64,000 nt of DNA from Vicia villosa (taxonomy: Eukaryota > Streptophyta > Magnoliopsida > Fabales > Fabaceae). The position numbers and the translations under genes are program-made. The stretch's first letter is position 1, and every line of letters begins with the position of its first letter. The notes below the pieces were generated by a model that was given only the letters and a program-made list of their open reading frames with translations, was not told the DNA's origin and did no database searches. The stretch lies in contig NW_026705444.1 of NCBI RefSeq assembly GCF_029867415.1, positions 372,001-436,000 on the forward strand, written 5' to 3'. Positions 40,931 through 52,129 of the stretch are shown here, piece after piece.

Positions 40931-43813
40931 TCGAGGGAAGGTGTTAGGCACCCTCAACCCTTTCCTATTGGCTTTGAATCTAAGGTAAAGGTTTGTGGCT
41001 AAGGAATTGAATAGGGGAACAATTGAGATTTTAGGGAGGGGGACTCGCCTTGTTGCCAAGTGCCTACGTATCTCCTTATGGAGAATCAGAGTCAACGTAG
41101 TTCGGGAAAGGTTGTACGCCCCTTAGAATTGATTATAGAGATTGTGTGAAGTTGTTTTGAAATTGTTTGGAGGCTCTTTGAATTGCCTATCGCAGTTCGA
41201 ATTTGGTTTGAAAGGGCATTTTGAGTTGCCCAGGATAAAAATCCTGTAGTATTGTGGTTTAGTGTATTTTAGGTGTTTCGGGCGTACAACCCTGATTTGG
41301 CACAATTAACCGCAATGATTAATAGGTTTGATCACCATAGTTAAAAGATTGGGGTTTTGCACCATTACCAATTCAAATCGATTGATTCGATTATCACTAA
41401 TAACGGATTACTGTATTTTATTATTTTTGTGAATTTTGTTTTGTATTGTTACCCCTCATAACCGATTGATTCGATTACAAATAATAACAAATTAAATTTA
41501 GAACAAGGGAGGATTAATCATCACAATCAATAAGATGATTGCAACCATTTAATCGAATATAATTTGATTTGTAATTTATTTAAATAATATTTTAATTAAA
41601 AATATTGTTGACCATAGCGATTAATTGATATAATCGGAACGAACAACAAATTATAATTTAATATAAATATTACATATTAATTTATTATTGGAAAATAATT
41701 ATTATTAAATGAATAAATATTAAAAGAATTAAAAATATTAACATATAAAAAAAACCTGGCAGTGATCCTGTATTGTGGCCTCTTAAAGCTCCATGGTAGA
41801 CTTGCATCTTTTTGAGCGTCAGATGTGAATCATGGGAGATCTTATGGTTGAGATATGAGGATGCATTGTGAACCTCAGTGGGTTGCGCACACAGAATCTT
41901 GAGGATGGCATAAACAAACTTATTGTTAAAATTTCAGCGTGGAGGGTAGGGTTCGAACCCAGGCCCTCACGCTTATCACTAAAGCAAGCTTACCAGTCAG
42001 GCTGCACGTTTCAAGTGTTAATTCCTTCATCACGAATATATATGTATATACAAATAAAAAGCTAATGGGAAATTCAAACTGAATCAAGGTGGGACCCAGT
42101 ATAGACTAAATGGCCGAATCAGAAGTAGAGAGAGAACTGAGTCTTGTTGACCCTCCAATCAGGCTGCCCAGACACGCCATGCAAGCGACGACCATCCCCC
42201 TGCAACTATCTCTCCACCGCCGACCGCCGCTTCTTCGTCTTCTCCGGCAATGGACCTTCCTCAACCTGCGAAAACAAAAACCAAAACGACAAAACAATAC
42301 CCAGACCCCCTAAACTTGATGCTGCAATTTCAATGACGGTGTCAGTTTTGGCTAAAAATGCTTGTAACTTCGAGAACGACGAAGATGGCGTTATCACGGC
42401 CAACAATGGTGGAGATCGAGTTTCACGTCGAAACTTCCATGAAATACGTTACACCTGCTCTAAATAACCTACTGATCACGTTTGAACAAACAAAAATCGT
42501 TAGCAACGCAGGGATAAGTGAAATCGATTCAACCTTGATGTTACCTCACGAGTTGCTTGGTTGAATGATTCAGAAGCGCTCTGAGATCCATCAACAACTG
42601 ACACTTGTTGCTGAGGACCCCAGGATATTGAGTGTATGGTTGGAGAGGTTCTAAACTCGTTGGAAATCAAGTTGCTTCATGCCCTAGTGTTCTTGAATTT
42701 TTTTCAACTCCAAACCCTAACCCTTGCAGCTTTCCTCCGTCCCTAACTCCAACCCCCTCCCTTTGACTTGGTTCAGAATATATATGTCTTGCAATTAGGG
42801 CAAGATATGGGCTTGGCCTTGAGTTTTAACCCCTTGGATTTTTGCATAAATATACATGAGGTTTTTCCTTCTAATTTTGGCTAAACACCTCCCCTCACCT
42901 ATGAACGAAATTTGGTCTCCCTTATGGTTTTGTTTGGGCCCTTAGGTGATTAAATCAAGATCCATACAATTTAATCCCTTTGTTTTGATATTTTTCTAAG
43001 TTTATTTGATATTTAAATGAATAAAATTCAAATAAATAGTAAATAAAATTATAAAAGGGTGAATATGGATTTAGAGGTCTCCTACAAGGTCATGACCATG
43101 TTTGAAGTGGAAATATTAGGCCTACTAATCAAGAAATCCAAAGTTCATCCTTTAGGGTTTCATGTATCTCTTGAAAATCGACCAACTTCTAAGCCTTGTA
43201 TCTCCTTCAATATTTTTCATATGACTATGCTCTAGGACATTTTAGGAAGCTTACAGAGTCCTCTAAATGTCCCTTTTGGTTTCATCTCATTTGAAACTTC
43301 CATGCTCAAGTTATGAGCTTTGACCCAAAAGGTGTTTTTGTTGACTTTCTGGAGGACCTATAATGTTTTCATCCATATCTCCCGACTGGTGCATTTCTTG
43401 ACTTTGGGCCCAACATCAAAGTTGTAGAGGATGAAATTTCCTTGAGGGCAAGCTTTGGTTGAGAAATTTCTGATACTCCGTGTGGAAGTTATGACCAGTC
43501 AAAGTTGCGTTGACTTTCTCCTAAAGAAACCCTAATTTGAACCTTTTGCATTCGTTCATTTATGAGTTTCTATTAATGGAATCATGATCAATCTTTGATC
43601 AAATGATGGTTGTACTTCACATACTAGATGTTGACCAAAATTGGGAGGCTTTGACCATGCTCTGATGATGGTTGACTTTTTAGGTCAAACCAGTTGACTA
43701 TGGATCATCTGGACCTTTGAGTGAGTGATCTTTGGAACTGAACCTTGAGCTTTGCATCATTGTGAATGGAATATGGGAGGTGAAAAGAGGAGGGCAAATT
43801 TTGGGGTATGACA
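40931..43813 (-). repeat. 5' LTR of the 12.9 kb element, fragment right of Ogre
   Basis: Continues 19664-19768 after the TCAGG duplication; 2,883 bp matching 9847-12729. It carries the second tRNA-like copy at 41936-42014 and ends GGGTATGACA before ATACA. Confidence 0.92.
41936..42014 (-). other. tRNA-like sequence, second LTR copy
   Basis: Same A-box and perfect B-box (GGGTTCGAACCC) sequence as at 10852-10930, carried by the duplicate LTR. Confidence 0.5.
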
Positions 43814-43818
43814 ATACA

Positions 43819-45812
43819 TAGCAAGTAATACGGAGGAAACTTGCATCCACTAAACATGAATACTCAAATAGTCATAATATCGCAGAGGAACACATCAACA
43901 ACAATATTCAAGTCAAACGAAAGGCAACTAAAAATCCAACATATCTCTATGGGACATAACAACATAATCCAATGAGAGATAACAATATCCAAATACGATA
44001 ACAAAAACGACAAGGCAACATGACATGGTCAAAACAAGCTAGACGTCCCCCGAGTGCTACGTATTAGAGCATAGACACACCGACATGAGCTAAAAGGTAA
44101 ACGGCTACTCTACGTCGTTACCTGCATGTTACCAACAGAGGGTAACATTCAAACATAATGGGTGAGATATCATTCATTATAAAGAAACGTATGATAATAT
44201 TCAAAGCAAGAGAAAAGATCATACATCGCTCACCACTTCTCATTACATAGCATCTAAGAACAACTTTCATCACCAACAACATTATTAATATTAATTTGTA
44301 ATAACATGTTCAATAGCACCACTAGTTCATCAATGTATCATAACATGCACGTCATAATCACAAACATATAAAATGCGACTCAATATGTGACATGACTTTA
44401 TGCACATGCATGCGGTACTGTTGGAGTAGCACTTCCGTCTCAAACATCGGCACTTGGGCCATCGTCGTTGTCATTTTCAGGGTAATAGTCGTTGCCATCT
44501 TTCAGGCTAATATTTGTTGCCATCTTTCAATCTAATAGTCGTTGCCATTTTCAGGCTAAGAGACACTTATGCAATGGACGCGACTCAATGATGCACATCC
44601 ACAAAACTCACCATCATAACATACGACATCATCATCTCAATAACATCAACTCAATGCCAAAGTCTTACAGCAACATTAACATCCTTACTATTATAGTAAT
44701 TATTCACATCTCAATCACGTCTTTACGGCATACAAGCATACATCACATATAACTTTATAAAACATCCTTAAATCGGCAACATACAATTCAAGAAAAAGGT
44801 TTCAAAAGACATACAAAGGTTTTCAAGGCAAATTCATTAGAAAGATAGCAATTAGAGCTTCACGAAGGTTCAAACGGCACGTAAAATGGAGTTACGGGTC
44901 AAAAGTTATGGTTTTTACAAAATCTGCCGAAAATGGAAACCTTCAAGGGATTCATAGGTCGACGCATGGATGCTTTCTACCCCCCTCGGGTAGCTCAGGT
45001 CGACTCATGAGTCGACGCAGAGGATTGTATAGGTCGACTCACAAAATTCATAGGTCAACGCATGTTGAAGGAAAAGAGATTTTCTGCCTTTTTGGGTTGC
45101 TCAGATCGACCCAGGCTTCTGCGTTGGTCGACCTACACTGTGTAAAAACTCAAAATTCCCCATTTCTCTTCCCTAATCCCCTCATGCAACACCCACTAAC
45201 CCATACACCATCTATTCATCAATTGAAAGCAATTTACCACACATGTAAGATTCCTAAACATATTTCTAATCAGGGCTCACATACAAACATCATCAAACAT
45301 ATTTAAAATCACAATTTCATAGAAATCTAGTATGAACCCTAACAACTTCAAATTCAGTTTTTCACACAATCATGGATAACAACATACAATCAAAACCCCA
45401 CTCAAAACATCATCATACATCCCTTTAGCATGAAAGAATCCCACCCTTACCTTGGAATTTGGATTGAAGCCAACTCTAATCTTCAATCTCTCTTTCTCTT
45501 CTCTCTTCTCTTCTTTCACCAAAATCCCTATATGAGCTTCTAATTCTATTTTCCTCTAAAACCCTTGTTTTTACTAAACCCTTACTATCTTTCTCATACT
45601 GCTAATGGGCTCTAATTAGTACCCTTCACTTATTAACACTAACTTAGGCCCAATAACTAATAGCTTCGCTAACTTATATTATTTACTAACGATTCCCAAA
45701 TAAAACAACATAAAATCAATTAAGCATATAATTAACACATAATTCACACAATTATCAATTAATTCACACAACGCACATAACATGAATAATTAAAGTAAAA
45801 ACGGGCGTTACA
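43819..45812 (-). mobile_element. Solo Tekay-like LTR A, right fragment
   Basis: With 9606-9741 it makes a 2,130-bp LTR; the minus strand starts TGTAACGCCCG. No internal region is attached, and GTGCT at both ends shows recombination to a solo LTR. Sense-strand segments (GGGCCTAA...GCCCATTAG...GAGAAAGATAGTAAG) match the LTR at 52742. Other parts match solo LTR B at 54138. A TATA-like CTCATATAGGG lies near 45527-45537. A GTCGAC cluster at 44958-45132 lies about 400 bp downstream of it. An ORF across 44908-45306 is chance. Confidence 0.85.
44958..45132. other. GTCGAC palindrome cluster in solo LTR A
   Basis: Sites GTCGAC or one-base variants at 44958, 44999, 45011, 45033, 45054 (GTCAAC), 45105 (ATCGAC) and 45127. 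Spacings are 41, 12, 22, 21, 51 and 22 bp. Confidence 0.8.
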
Positions 45813-45817
45813 GTGCT

Positions 45818-46014
45818 GCTAAGAGAAATCTTCTTTCACAAACATACTGAACGAAAATCCATTCACAGAGACCAGACAAGTTTCGTTAACCATATATTGT
45901 TGCTTCGATTTAATGAGTATTCTGGCTTCATCCATCCTAATCCTTGATAACGTTTGGTCGTCACACTTGATTAAAGAACCAAAACATTCAGCGATGAGCT
46001 TGAACAGCTTAGTA
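45818..46014 (-). pseudogene. LINE N-terminal region (DUF4283-like), middle fragment
   Basis: The minus-strand frame reads KLFKLIAECFGSLIKCDD...RIRMDEARILIKS...VSVNGFSFSMFVKED. This resembles the nucleic-acid-binding DUF4283-type segment of plant LINE proteins (pattern: gxxlGxxxxvDxxTxxxxRxdxARixi). It connects in phase to 46836-47033 across Cassandra and to 9600 across the nested insertion, with TAG codons near the junction. Confidence 0.7.
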
Positions 46015-46224
46015 TGTAACACCCGAGGTCGAAAAAGGCGAGGGGTGGTTGCACCGCATGGAACACCTGAGGCCGAAGAAGGCAATGGTGGTCGCCACAT
46101 CGGAATGAGAGGAATCCTGAGGCCGTGCAGGTATGGGACTGAATGGCTGAAGGAAAGCTTATAAGGATTAATGGGTACTACCTATACCAATAAGATGCAT
46201 CTTCTTTTCAGTAGCCCATTCCAT

Positions 46225-46293
46225 AAAAACTTCATAGTTAAGCATGCTTGACATGGAGCAATTTAGGGATGGGTGGCCTTCTAGGAAGTTTCC
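46225..46293 (+). other. 5S rRNA-derived segment, Cassandra left LTR
   Basis: AACTTCATAGTTAAGCATGC and GGGATGGGTGGCC correspond to the 5S internal promoter A box and C box, with one C-box change. It is not a 5S gene; the rest of the 120-nt rRNA is diverged. Confidence 0.8.
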
Positions 46294-46669
46294 CATAAAG
46301 CGTGTGAGTGAGGACAAATCATGCTGAAAAGACCCGTGTTGGTTTTTGGGGTCATTCGATAATCCTGAAAGCAGTCAGGGGCGTTACAAATGGTATCAAA
46401 GCTAGACCTCTCCTAGTATGATGTGGTTCGAGGACGAACCATGCGCAAGCTGGTGGTCATGTAACACCCGAGGCCAAAAAATTTGAGGGGTGGTTGCACC
46501 GCATGGAACACCTGAGGCCGAAGAAGGCAATGGTGGTCGCCACATCGGAATGAGAGGGATCCTGAGGCCGTGCAGGTATGGGACTGCATGGCTGAAGGAA
46601 AGCTTATAAGGATTGATGGGTACTACCTATACCAACAAGATGCATCTTCTTTTCGGTAGCCCCTTTCAT

Positions 46670-46740
46670 AAGAACTTCATAGTTAAGCGTGCTTGACTTG
46701 AAGCAATTTAGGGATGGGTGACCTTCTGGGAAATTTCCCA
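46670..46740 (+). other. 5S rRNA-derived segment, Cassandra right LTR
   Basis: AGTTAAGCGTGC and GGGATGGGTGACC keep the canonical A and C boxes better than the left LTR does. Confidence 0.82.
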
Positions 46741-46835
46741 GAAAGCGTGTGAGTGAGGACAAATCATGTTGAAAAGACCCGTGTTGGTTTGTGAGGTCAG
46801 TCGATAATCCTGAAAGCAGTCTGGGGCGTTACAAA

Positions 46836-47033
46836 TTAGTACCTCATGCGTGACATGGAATTCCCCGCATCGAAATCCACACAAATCTCTCCAGGTCTAT
46901 ATCAATGGTCTTCCACGGAGATATACTGCTAAACCGAAGCTGCCACCAGTCCCTACGATCCCCTCACACCAAACCTTTTTTGAGTCTTACCCACTCTTCT
47001 CCAGCCATCCGCTGCTTTTGAGAAACGCACCAT
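46836..47033 (-). pseudogene. LINE N-terminus
   Basis: The minus strand starts ATG at 47033 (MVRFSKAADGWRRVGKTQKR). After a frame change it gives RFVWISMRGIPCHA, the conserved (R/L)VWxxxxGxPxHxW motif of plant LINE proteins, with Trp replaced by TGA. It joins 46014 in phase once Cassandra is removed. It is shorter than usual, so an internal deletion is likely. Confidence 0.65.
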
Positions 47034-48066
47034 GACTGCAATGTTGGAACAATAACAGTTAGAGAGAAGGGAGAGAGAGTCTCTCTCTAACATTTTTCTT
47101 AGTTTCTTTTGTATTCACAAAGGTATTTAATCAATAAAATGTATTTGTGATATTTGTTGATGAAAGAAAATTACTAGCAAAACATAGTGGCTAAACAAAA
47201 AATATTTCAATTAGTGGATCCTTATTAATGATCATGAATAAATACCAAATAATCATGTCTTGTAATGATCTGTATTGACCTGGTGGGTGTAACGATTTCA
47301 ACCTTTTAGGATTTTATATAAGAAATGTAGTCGGAAACTCAACTAGAGCAAAATCCGCATGTTTCCACGAACTATGGTGTGGGCTCTAAAGTAAGGTTAT
47401 AAAATATAAACAAAAACAAAATATTAAAGTTTAGATGTAAATCCAAAAAACTTAATATCATACATCCAATAAAAAAACATTCGTGCAGAAAATGGTTAAA
47501 AAATAAAGTCATTCTATATTTAGTAGTAGCTATAATAGTTGTCGTTGAAGATATTAAATGAGACAAAATAAAAATAGAAAATATTATGAAAATAGTAATT
47601 GAGATTAAAATTATCAGAATTAAAAGACTTTTAAGTAAAAGACTAAAAAAATAAAATTTTGAAAAACAGTGTTGATTGTAAAATATAAAATAAAAAACAT
47701 TAAGAAGGAGTATTTTTATGACAAATAAAAATAATTAATTCTTTAATGGTACATATGACTCCATTTATTTGGGACCATAAAATACACTTATTGTATTAAA
47801 AGAAGACCCACGGAGATTTTCCATTTTGTTTGTTTATTCACGTTTCCCAAACCTATTTTCATTTACCAGTGATAATTCAGAAATGCATGGGACAAACGAA
47901 AAACATTCATCATGAAAGGGTCAAGCTACTTCAAACCCCAAAACCGTGGAACCTCCAACCAAGTCCACTCCTCGAATGAAGCAACATACGTCGCATCGGT
48001 TAGTTCCATTTATTTGAATGTCTTATTCTCTGTTGTTCTTTAACTTACGTCTTCTCTCAACTTTCA
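47034..48066. other. AT-rich sequence without recognised genes
   Basis: A GAGAGA/TCTCTC stem (47073-47091) lies just upstream of the LINE start. No ORF with a family signature is seen. A short frame starting MKGSSYFKPQNRG near 47912, followed by GTTAG, could be a first exon but nothing supports this further. Confidence 0.4.
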
Positions 48067-49512
48067 TGCCCCAATTTTTGACCACTGAGATCCCACACCA
48101 TTTTAAATATTAGGATCATCGTCATCATTATCATCATGCATACATCATTTGCTAACCAAAAATACCTAAAAAAATTGTTGTTTATTGCTTGTGTCCTAAG
48201 ACAGGAGGTTGATCAAGAGAAGACTAAGCAAATTAGGGTTTTGAGTCCCACAAGGAGTTCAAACCTTCTCCTATGAGTCAAAGGGTTCTCTCATGAATAT
48301 CCAAGTTCAAGGATGGCCCAATTCAAGATCAACAACTTTCAAGATCAGATAAGGCCTAGATTAGGGTTTTTTTTGACCTAATTCAACTAGAGGGTTGACT
48401 TTTAATCAGAACATGGATCCAATACTCAAACCATGATTCAAAGGCATACAAATAAATATTATAATCCATTCACATCATTCATTTGAAGAGGAGACCTTGA
48501 TTCATGTGGAATCCACAAAACTGCAGTTCATTTGGAAAAGTCAATTGTGTGGGTCAACCTTTGACTTTTGAGACAAATGATCAACCATGAACTTTTAAGG
48601 ATTAAAATCATCAACATATGACTATTGAAGACATTTGACCAAGAGAAATTAAGAAAATTCATCAAGAATCAAAAAGTCAACAAAAGTCAAAATTAAGATT
48701 TTTAGGTGATTTTGACCTCATTTTGGGAACTTCAAATTTCACCTACACACTCAAAAATCTCCCAACATGAAAGTTGTAGATCTTAATCAAATAAACAACT
48801 TTGTATCCTCTCATGGTTTCATAAAAAATGATTATTTTGAGAGATATGGAATTATGAAGATTATGTTCAAAAAAACTTAAATTTTTTTTAAGTGTTTTCA
48901 CTTGATTTTTTCCTAACTTTATGGCCATTTTTCACCATGATCCCAAAAGAGTTTGAGAAAACTTTTAGCAAGTGAATTAAAGTATGTATCAAGGGCTTTC
49001 CAAAGAGACCAATAGCATTAAATTCCATGGCTTGAGCTAGGAGATATGATTTTGCAGAGAAGGCGCCTTAACACTTGAAAAACTCCATGAACATGAAGAA
49101 GTTATGAACCAAAACCATTTCAAATGCAAAGATTCCTTGCTTGCATCCCATGTAACTTGTTCCAAACACAAAAATCAATTGATTTCACTTGCTTTTGAGC
49201 TATGGACCATGTGTTTTATGCATTATCCAAGTTTCATGCCATTTGTGTACAAAAGTCACCACTTCCATTTTAGAAAAGCAAAACTTTATGCTAAGTCAAC
49301 TTGTCTTGAGCCTCTCCCATGTCTCTTCTGCACCAAAAGCAAGTAAAACACCACAAGCAAACCTCTACAACTCAGAAAAAGCCATTGCAAGCATGCTTGA
49401 GTTTGTACCATACCATTGGGACCAAAACTTTCATGTTTCTTCAAAATGGTACAAGTATCACATGTGAACTTCTATTGATCAGATTTTCCTTCCACAAACC
49501 CTAAATCATGCC

Positions 49513-49520
49513 TATAAATA
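49513..49520 (+). promoter_or_regulatory. TATA box of the Tat-type LTR
   Basis: TGCCTATAAATAAAGGG, about 1,450 bp into the LTR. It is conserved in position with 57860 in the related LTR. Confidence 0.65.
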
Positions 49521-49902
49521 AAGGGTATCACTCCCTTGATCAAACACATCTGAATTCTCCAAGTGGCCATACAACTTGAAATTCTCCTTCTTTCTAACTT
49601 TGCATTTTTCAAGTCATTTTGAGGTCCATAAGTTTTGGGTGTCAACAAAGGTTTCAAACAACTTCTAAATACCATTTAGAAGTTGTCCACCCCTTCCACA
49701 ATATCTTAAAACCCCTCTAATAAAAAATCACCATTTTCAACTCCATTAAAGCTTCACTAAGCTCATAACTTGCCAAAACTTAAACCAAATACAAACCTAC
49801 CAAAATAACCATCCAAATACCTTCTATATATCATATAGAAGTTATCCAAACATTCAAACCACTTCTATAATCACTCAATCACCATACATCATTCTCACGT
49901 TT

Positions 49903-50230
49903 CATGGATGCACGTTGATTCGGGTAGGGAGATTCAGAGGGTATCATTATAAAATAGCTATATCATTAGCTTCATAAAGGCCCTAGGAAGCTTTTAGAAT
50001 CATCACATTACTTTTGGAAGTGGTATAACCAGTTTTGAAGTTTTTGCTCCAAGAGGTAAATTGCTCCATGGATGCACGTTGATTTGGGTAGGGAGATTCA
50101 GAGGGTCTCATTATAAAGTAGCTATACCATTAGCTTCATAAAGGTCCTAGGAAACATCTAGAATAATCACATTGCTTCTGGAAGTGGTATAACCAGTTTT
50201 GAAGTTTTTGCTCCAAGAGGAAAATTTTCG
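49903..50230 (+). repeat. 164-bp tandem duplication
   Basis: Two copies start CATGGATGCACGTTGATT at 49903 and 50067 and end GCTCCAAGAGG. They are diverged by roughly a dozen changes. Only this LTR of the two related ones shows it. Confidence 0.88.
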
Positions 50231-50354
50231 TGTTTTTTACGAATTTCTTGCACTTATTCCACTTCCATGATTGATGATTTTGAATACTATGAAAAGCATG
50301 AGGTAGATGATTGCTTTTACTTTAAATTGATATTTGAATCACTGAAAATGGTTA

Positions 50355-50360
<6 letters not shown>

Positions 50361-50394
<34 letters not shown>
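50361..50394. repeat. (GA)n microsatellite
   Basis: Seventeen uninterrupted GA units inside the Tat-type LTR. Confidence 0.97.
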
Positions 50395-50396
<2 letters not shown>

Positions 50397-52129
50397 TGTG
50401 AAGTTGGAGTTGACATGTTGAAACTGCCTTGTGTTGCTGTTTTGCGATTTTCAATTTTGGTACCCTCTTCACGTCCTGATATCTCCCTTATCTTTCACCC
50501 TTTTCAAAATATTTGAACTAAAAAGTTGTAGATCTTCCTGAGAACTACAACTTTCATGTTTACACTTTTCAATTTAGCTGAGAAACGAGAGAGTTATGGT
50601 CGTTTGAAGATAGCTAAAAAATCTGGAAAAATCGTGAAAACCATGTTTTTTTGTTTGCTGGCTGGTTTTGTGGGGTGAGGTTGCGCGCTTTGGTTGGTTC
50701 CCGCTCGTTTTTGTCATTTAGTGACTTAAGTTGCATTTGACCAATTGATATCAAGTTACATGATTATGTGACATTTTATTTCATTTTATTTTCCGATTTT
50801 ATTAAAATACTTTTATTTATCAAAAAAATTCATGAACTTATTTTAATGTCTTATTTAATTTTTTATGAATTTTAATTTCAATTTTTGTTTCGTTTTAATA
50901 ATTTATTTATTTTATGATCAAACATGTATTTTCTTTGAAAATCACTTGTTTATTTTGCTTTTTTAACCAACTTTCATAATTTATTCAAAATAGCAAATGA
51001 AATTATTTTGACTTGAAATTTTGTACACTCCTTATTTATACTTCTGTACTTTTATCTTTTGTGCTTAGTATTGCTAAAGCTTTGCACTTGTTTTAAAAAA
51101 TGGTTTAGTATTGTTAAGGCTCAACCTCACATTTTGTTTTTGAAACCTTGGTACTAAGAGGAGAATTATTCTCGGTGAAACTACTCTTAGTCCATTGACC
51201 TTGTATTGTTAAAGCTTAAACACCCAAAAAAGATTTTGGCCATTTTGGCCCCCTTTTATTTTCCTTTTAAGAGGAACTACATAAGCTCAGACTTCCTTTT
51301 TCTTGAAAGGGGTATGTAGGCCTAAGATATGATGTCTTATCGAGCTCACTTTCAAAAACTACTTTTCCCATCCCCACGCTCTTTTTAACCAAGTTCACAT
51401 ATGCTTTTCAAAATACATGTACACAAATATAATAACATTTTCAAAGAGGTTCCCATGGAGTACCATGGATATGAGGGGCGCTTAAAACCTTCCCCTTGTA
51501 TAATAAACCCCCTTACCCAAATCTCGGATAAGTTTATTAGTTTTGATTTTAAAAACTTTTGTGGGTTTTATTCGCTCTTTCTTCCATTCCTTTTGAAAAT
51601 AATAAAGCGCGGTGGCGACTGTGTTTGAAACAAATGAGCTAAGTATTTCCCATGGCTTTAGCCTCGCCAATTTCACCGCTACACCAACGAAGGATGACCT
51701 TGCATGCGGTTGATTATTTTTGTTTGCATTGACAAAATCTGGTTGGTGAAAACATGCCTTTTCACCTTTTAGATGATGTATTTTCACAATATTTTGTGTT
51801 GATTATTTTCGTCATTCTAGGGTTTGATCCATATTGCATGCACATAGATTTTGGTTATAATTTTTGGCACATGTTGTTTTTAGTTGGGTTTCACCAGAAA
51901 GAGAAAAGGTATATGCCATCCATATATATGGTTTTTTTACTTCTCGGGAAAGAATGGCTGGAAAAAAAAAACAAAACATGAGGGACGGGAAACAATTCAA
52001 TTACATAAAGGATGGGCCTATTTCATTGCAGGGAGGTGGGCCTATTTCATTGCAGGGAGGTGGGCCTATTAATGATTATGTTGTTCTTAGTCAAGAAGAT
52101 TTTTAGCTGAATATATGCATGGACGGGAC

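Larger units (their letters stand above)
9742..43813 (-). mobile_element. Non-autonomous Tat/Ogre-like element, 12.9 kb without the nested Ogre
   Basis: The LTRs are 2,988 bp each: 9742-12729, and 19664-19768 plus 40931-43813, the second split by Ogre. By eye they differ at about 12 positions (about 0.4%). The 6,934-bp internal region (12730-19663) has an Ogre-type PBS and PPT but no gag, protease, RT or integrase; it holds four tandem-repeat arrays and other non-coding sequence. Native length after removing Ogre and one TCAGG is 12,910 bp. It is a large non-coding derivative that must use proteins from a relative, most plausibly Ogre. Confidence 0.9.
46015..46835 (+). mobile_element. Cassandra TRIM element
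   Basis: Two 374-bp direct repeats (46015-46388, 46460-46833; TGTAACACCC...GGCGTTACA) flank about 70 bp. The PBS TGGTATCAAAGC at 46391-46402 follows. Each LTR contains 5S rRNA-derived sequence, the hallmark of Cassandra. There is no coding capacity, so it depends on other elements' proteins. The LTRs differ at roughly 25-30 positions by eye (about 7%), so it is old. TTAGTA lies at both sides with AA between the right LTR and its copy, so the exact LTR end is ambiguous by 1-3 bases. Confidence 0.9.
48067..51683 (+). mobile_element. Tat-type LTR (solo or truncated)
   Basis: Starts TGCCCCAATTTTTGACC and ends TTTCACCGCTACA. The 3' part (51476-51620: GCGCTTAAAACCTTCCCC and GCGGTGGCGACT) is homologous to the reversed Ogre LTR end. 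The first 2.7 kb is homologous to 56404-58860. A TATA box is at 49513. No PBS follows and no target duplication was found, so it may be a truncated element. Short ORFs within (for example 49104-49467) are not called. Confidence 0.75.

Noticed and set aside
46225..46740. 5S rRNA genes
   Set aside because: Only the internal-promoter region is conserved and it lies in TRIM LTRs with a PBS between them; this is Cassandra.
49104..49504. Overlapping ORFs in the Tat-type LTR
   Set aside because: Not conserved as frames in the related LTR at 57480-57840; LTR U3 sequence.
48067..51683. Solo LTR with target duplication
   Set aside because: Flanks TTTCA and CCAAC do not match and no PBS follows; recorded as solo or truncated without choosing.
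51864..52106. Small gene with GPISLQGG repeat
   Set aside because: The repeat is a short tandem duplication of GGGCCTATTTCATTGCAGGGAG-type sequence; no wider coding support.
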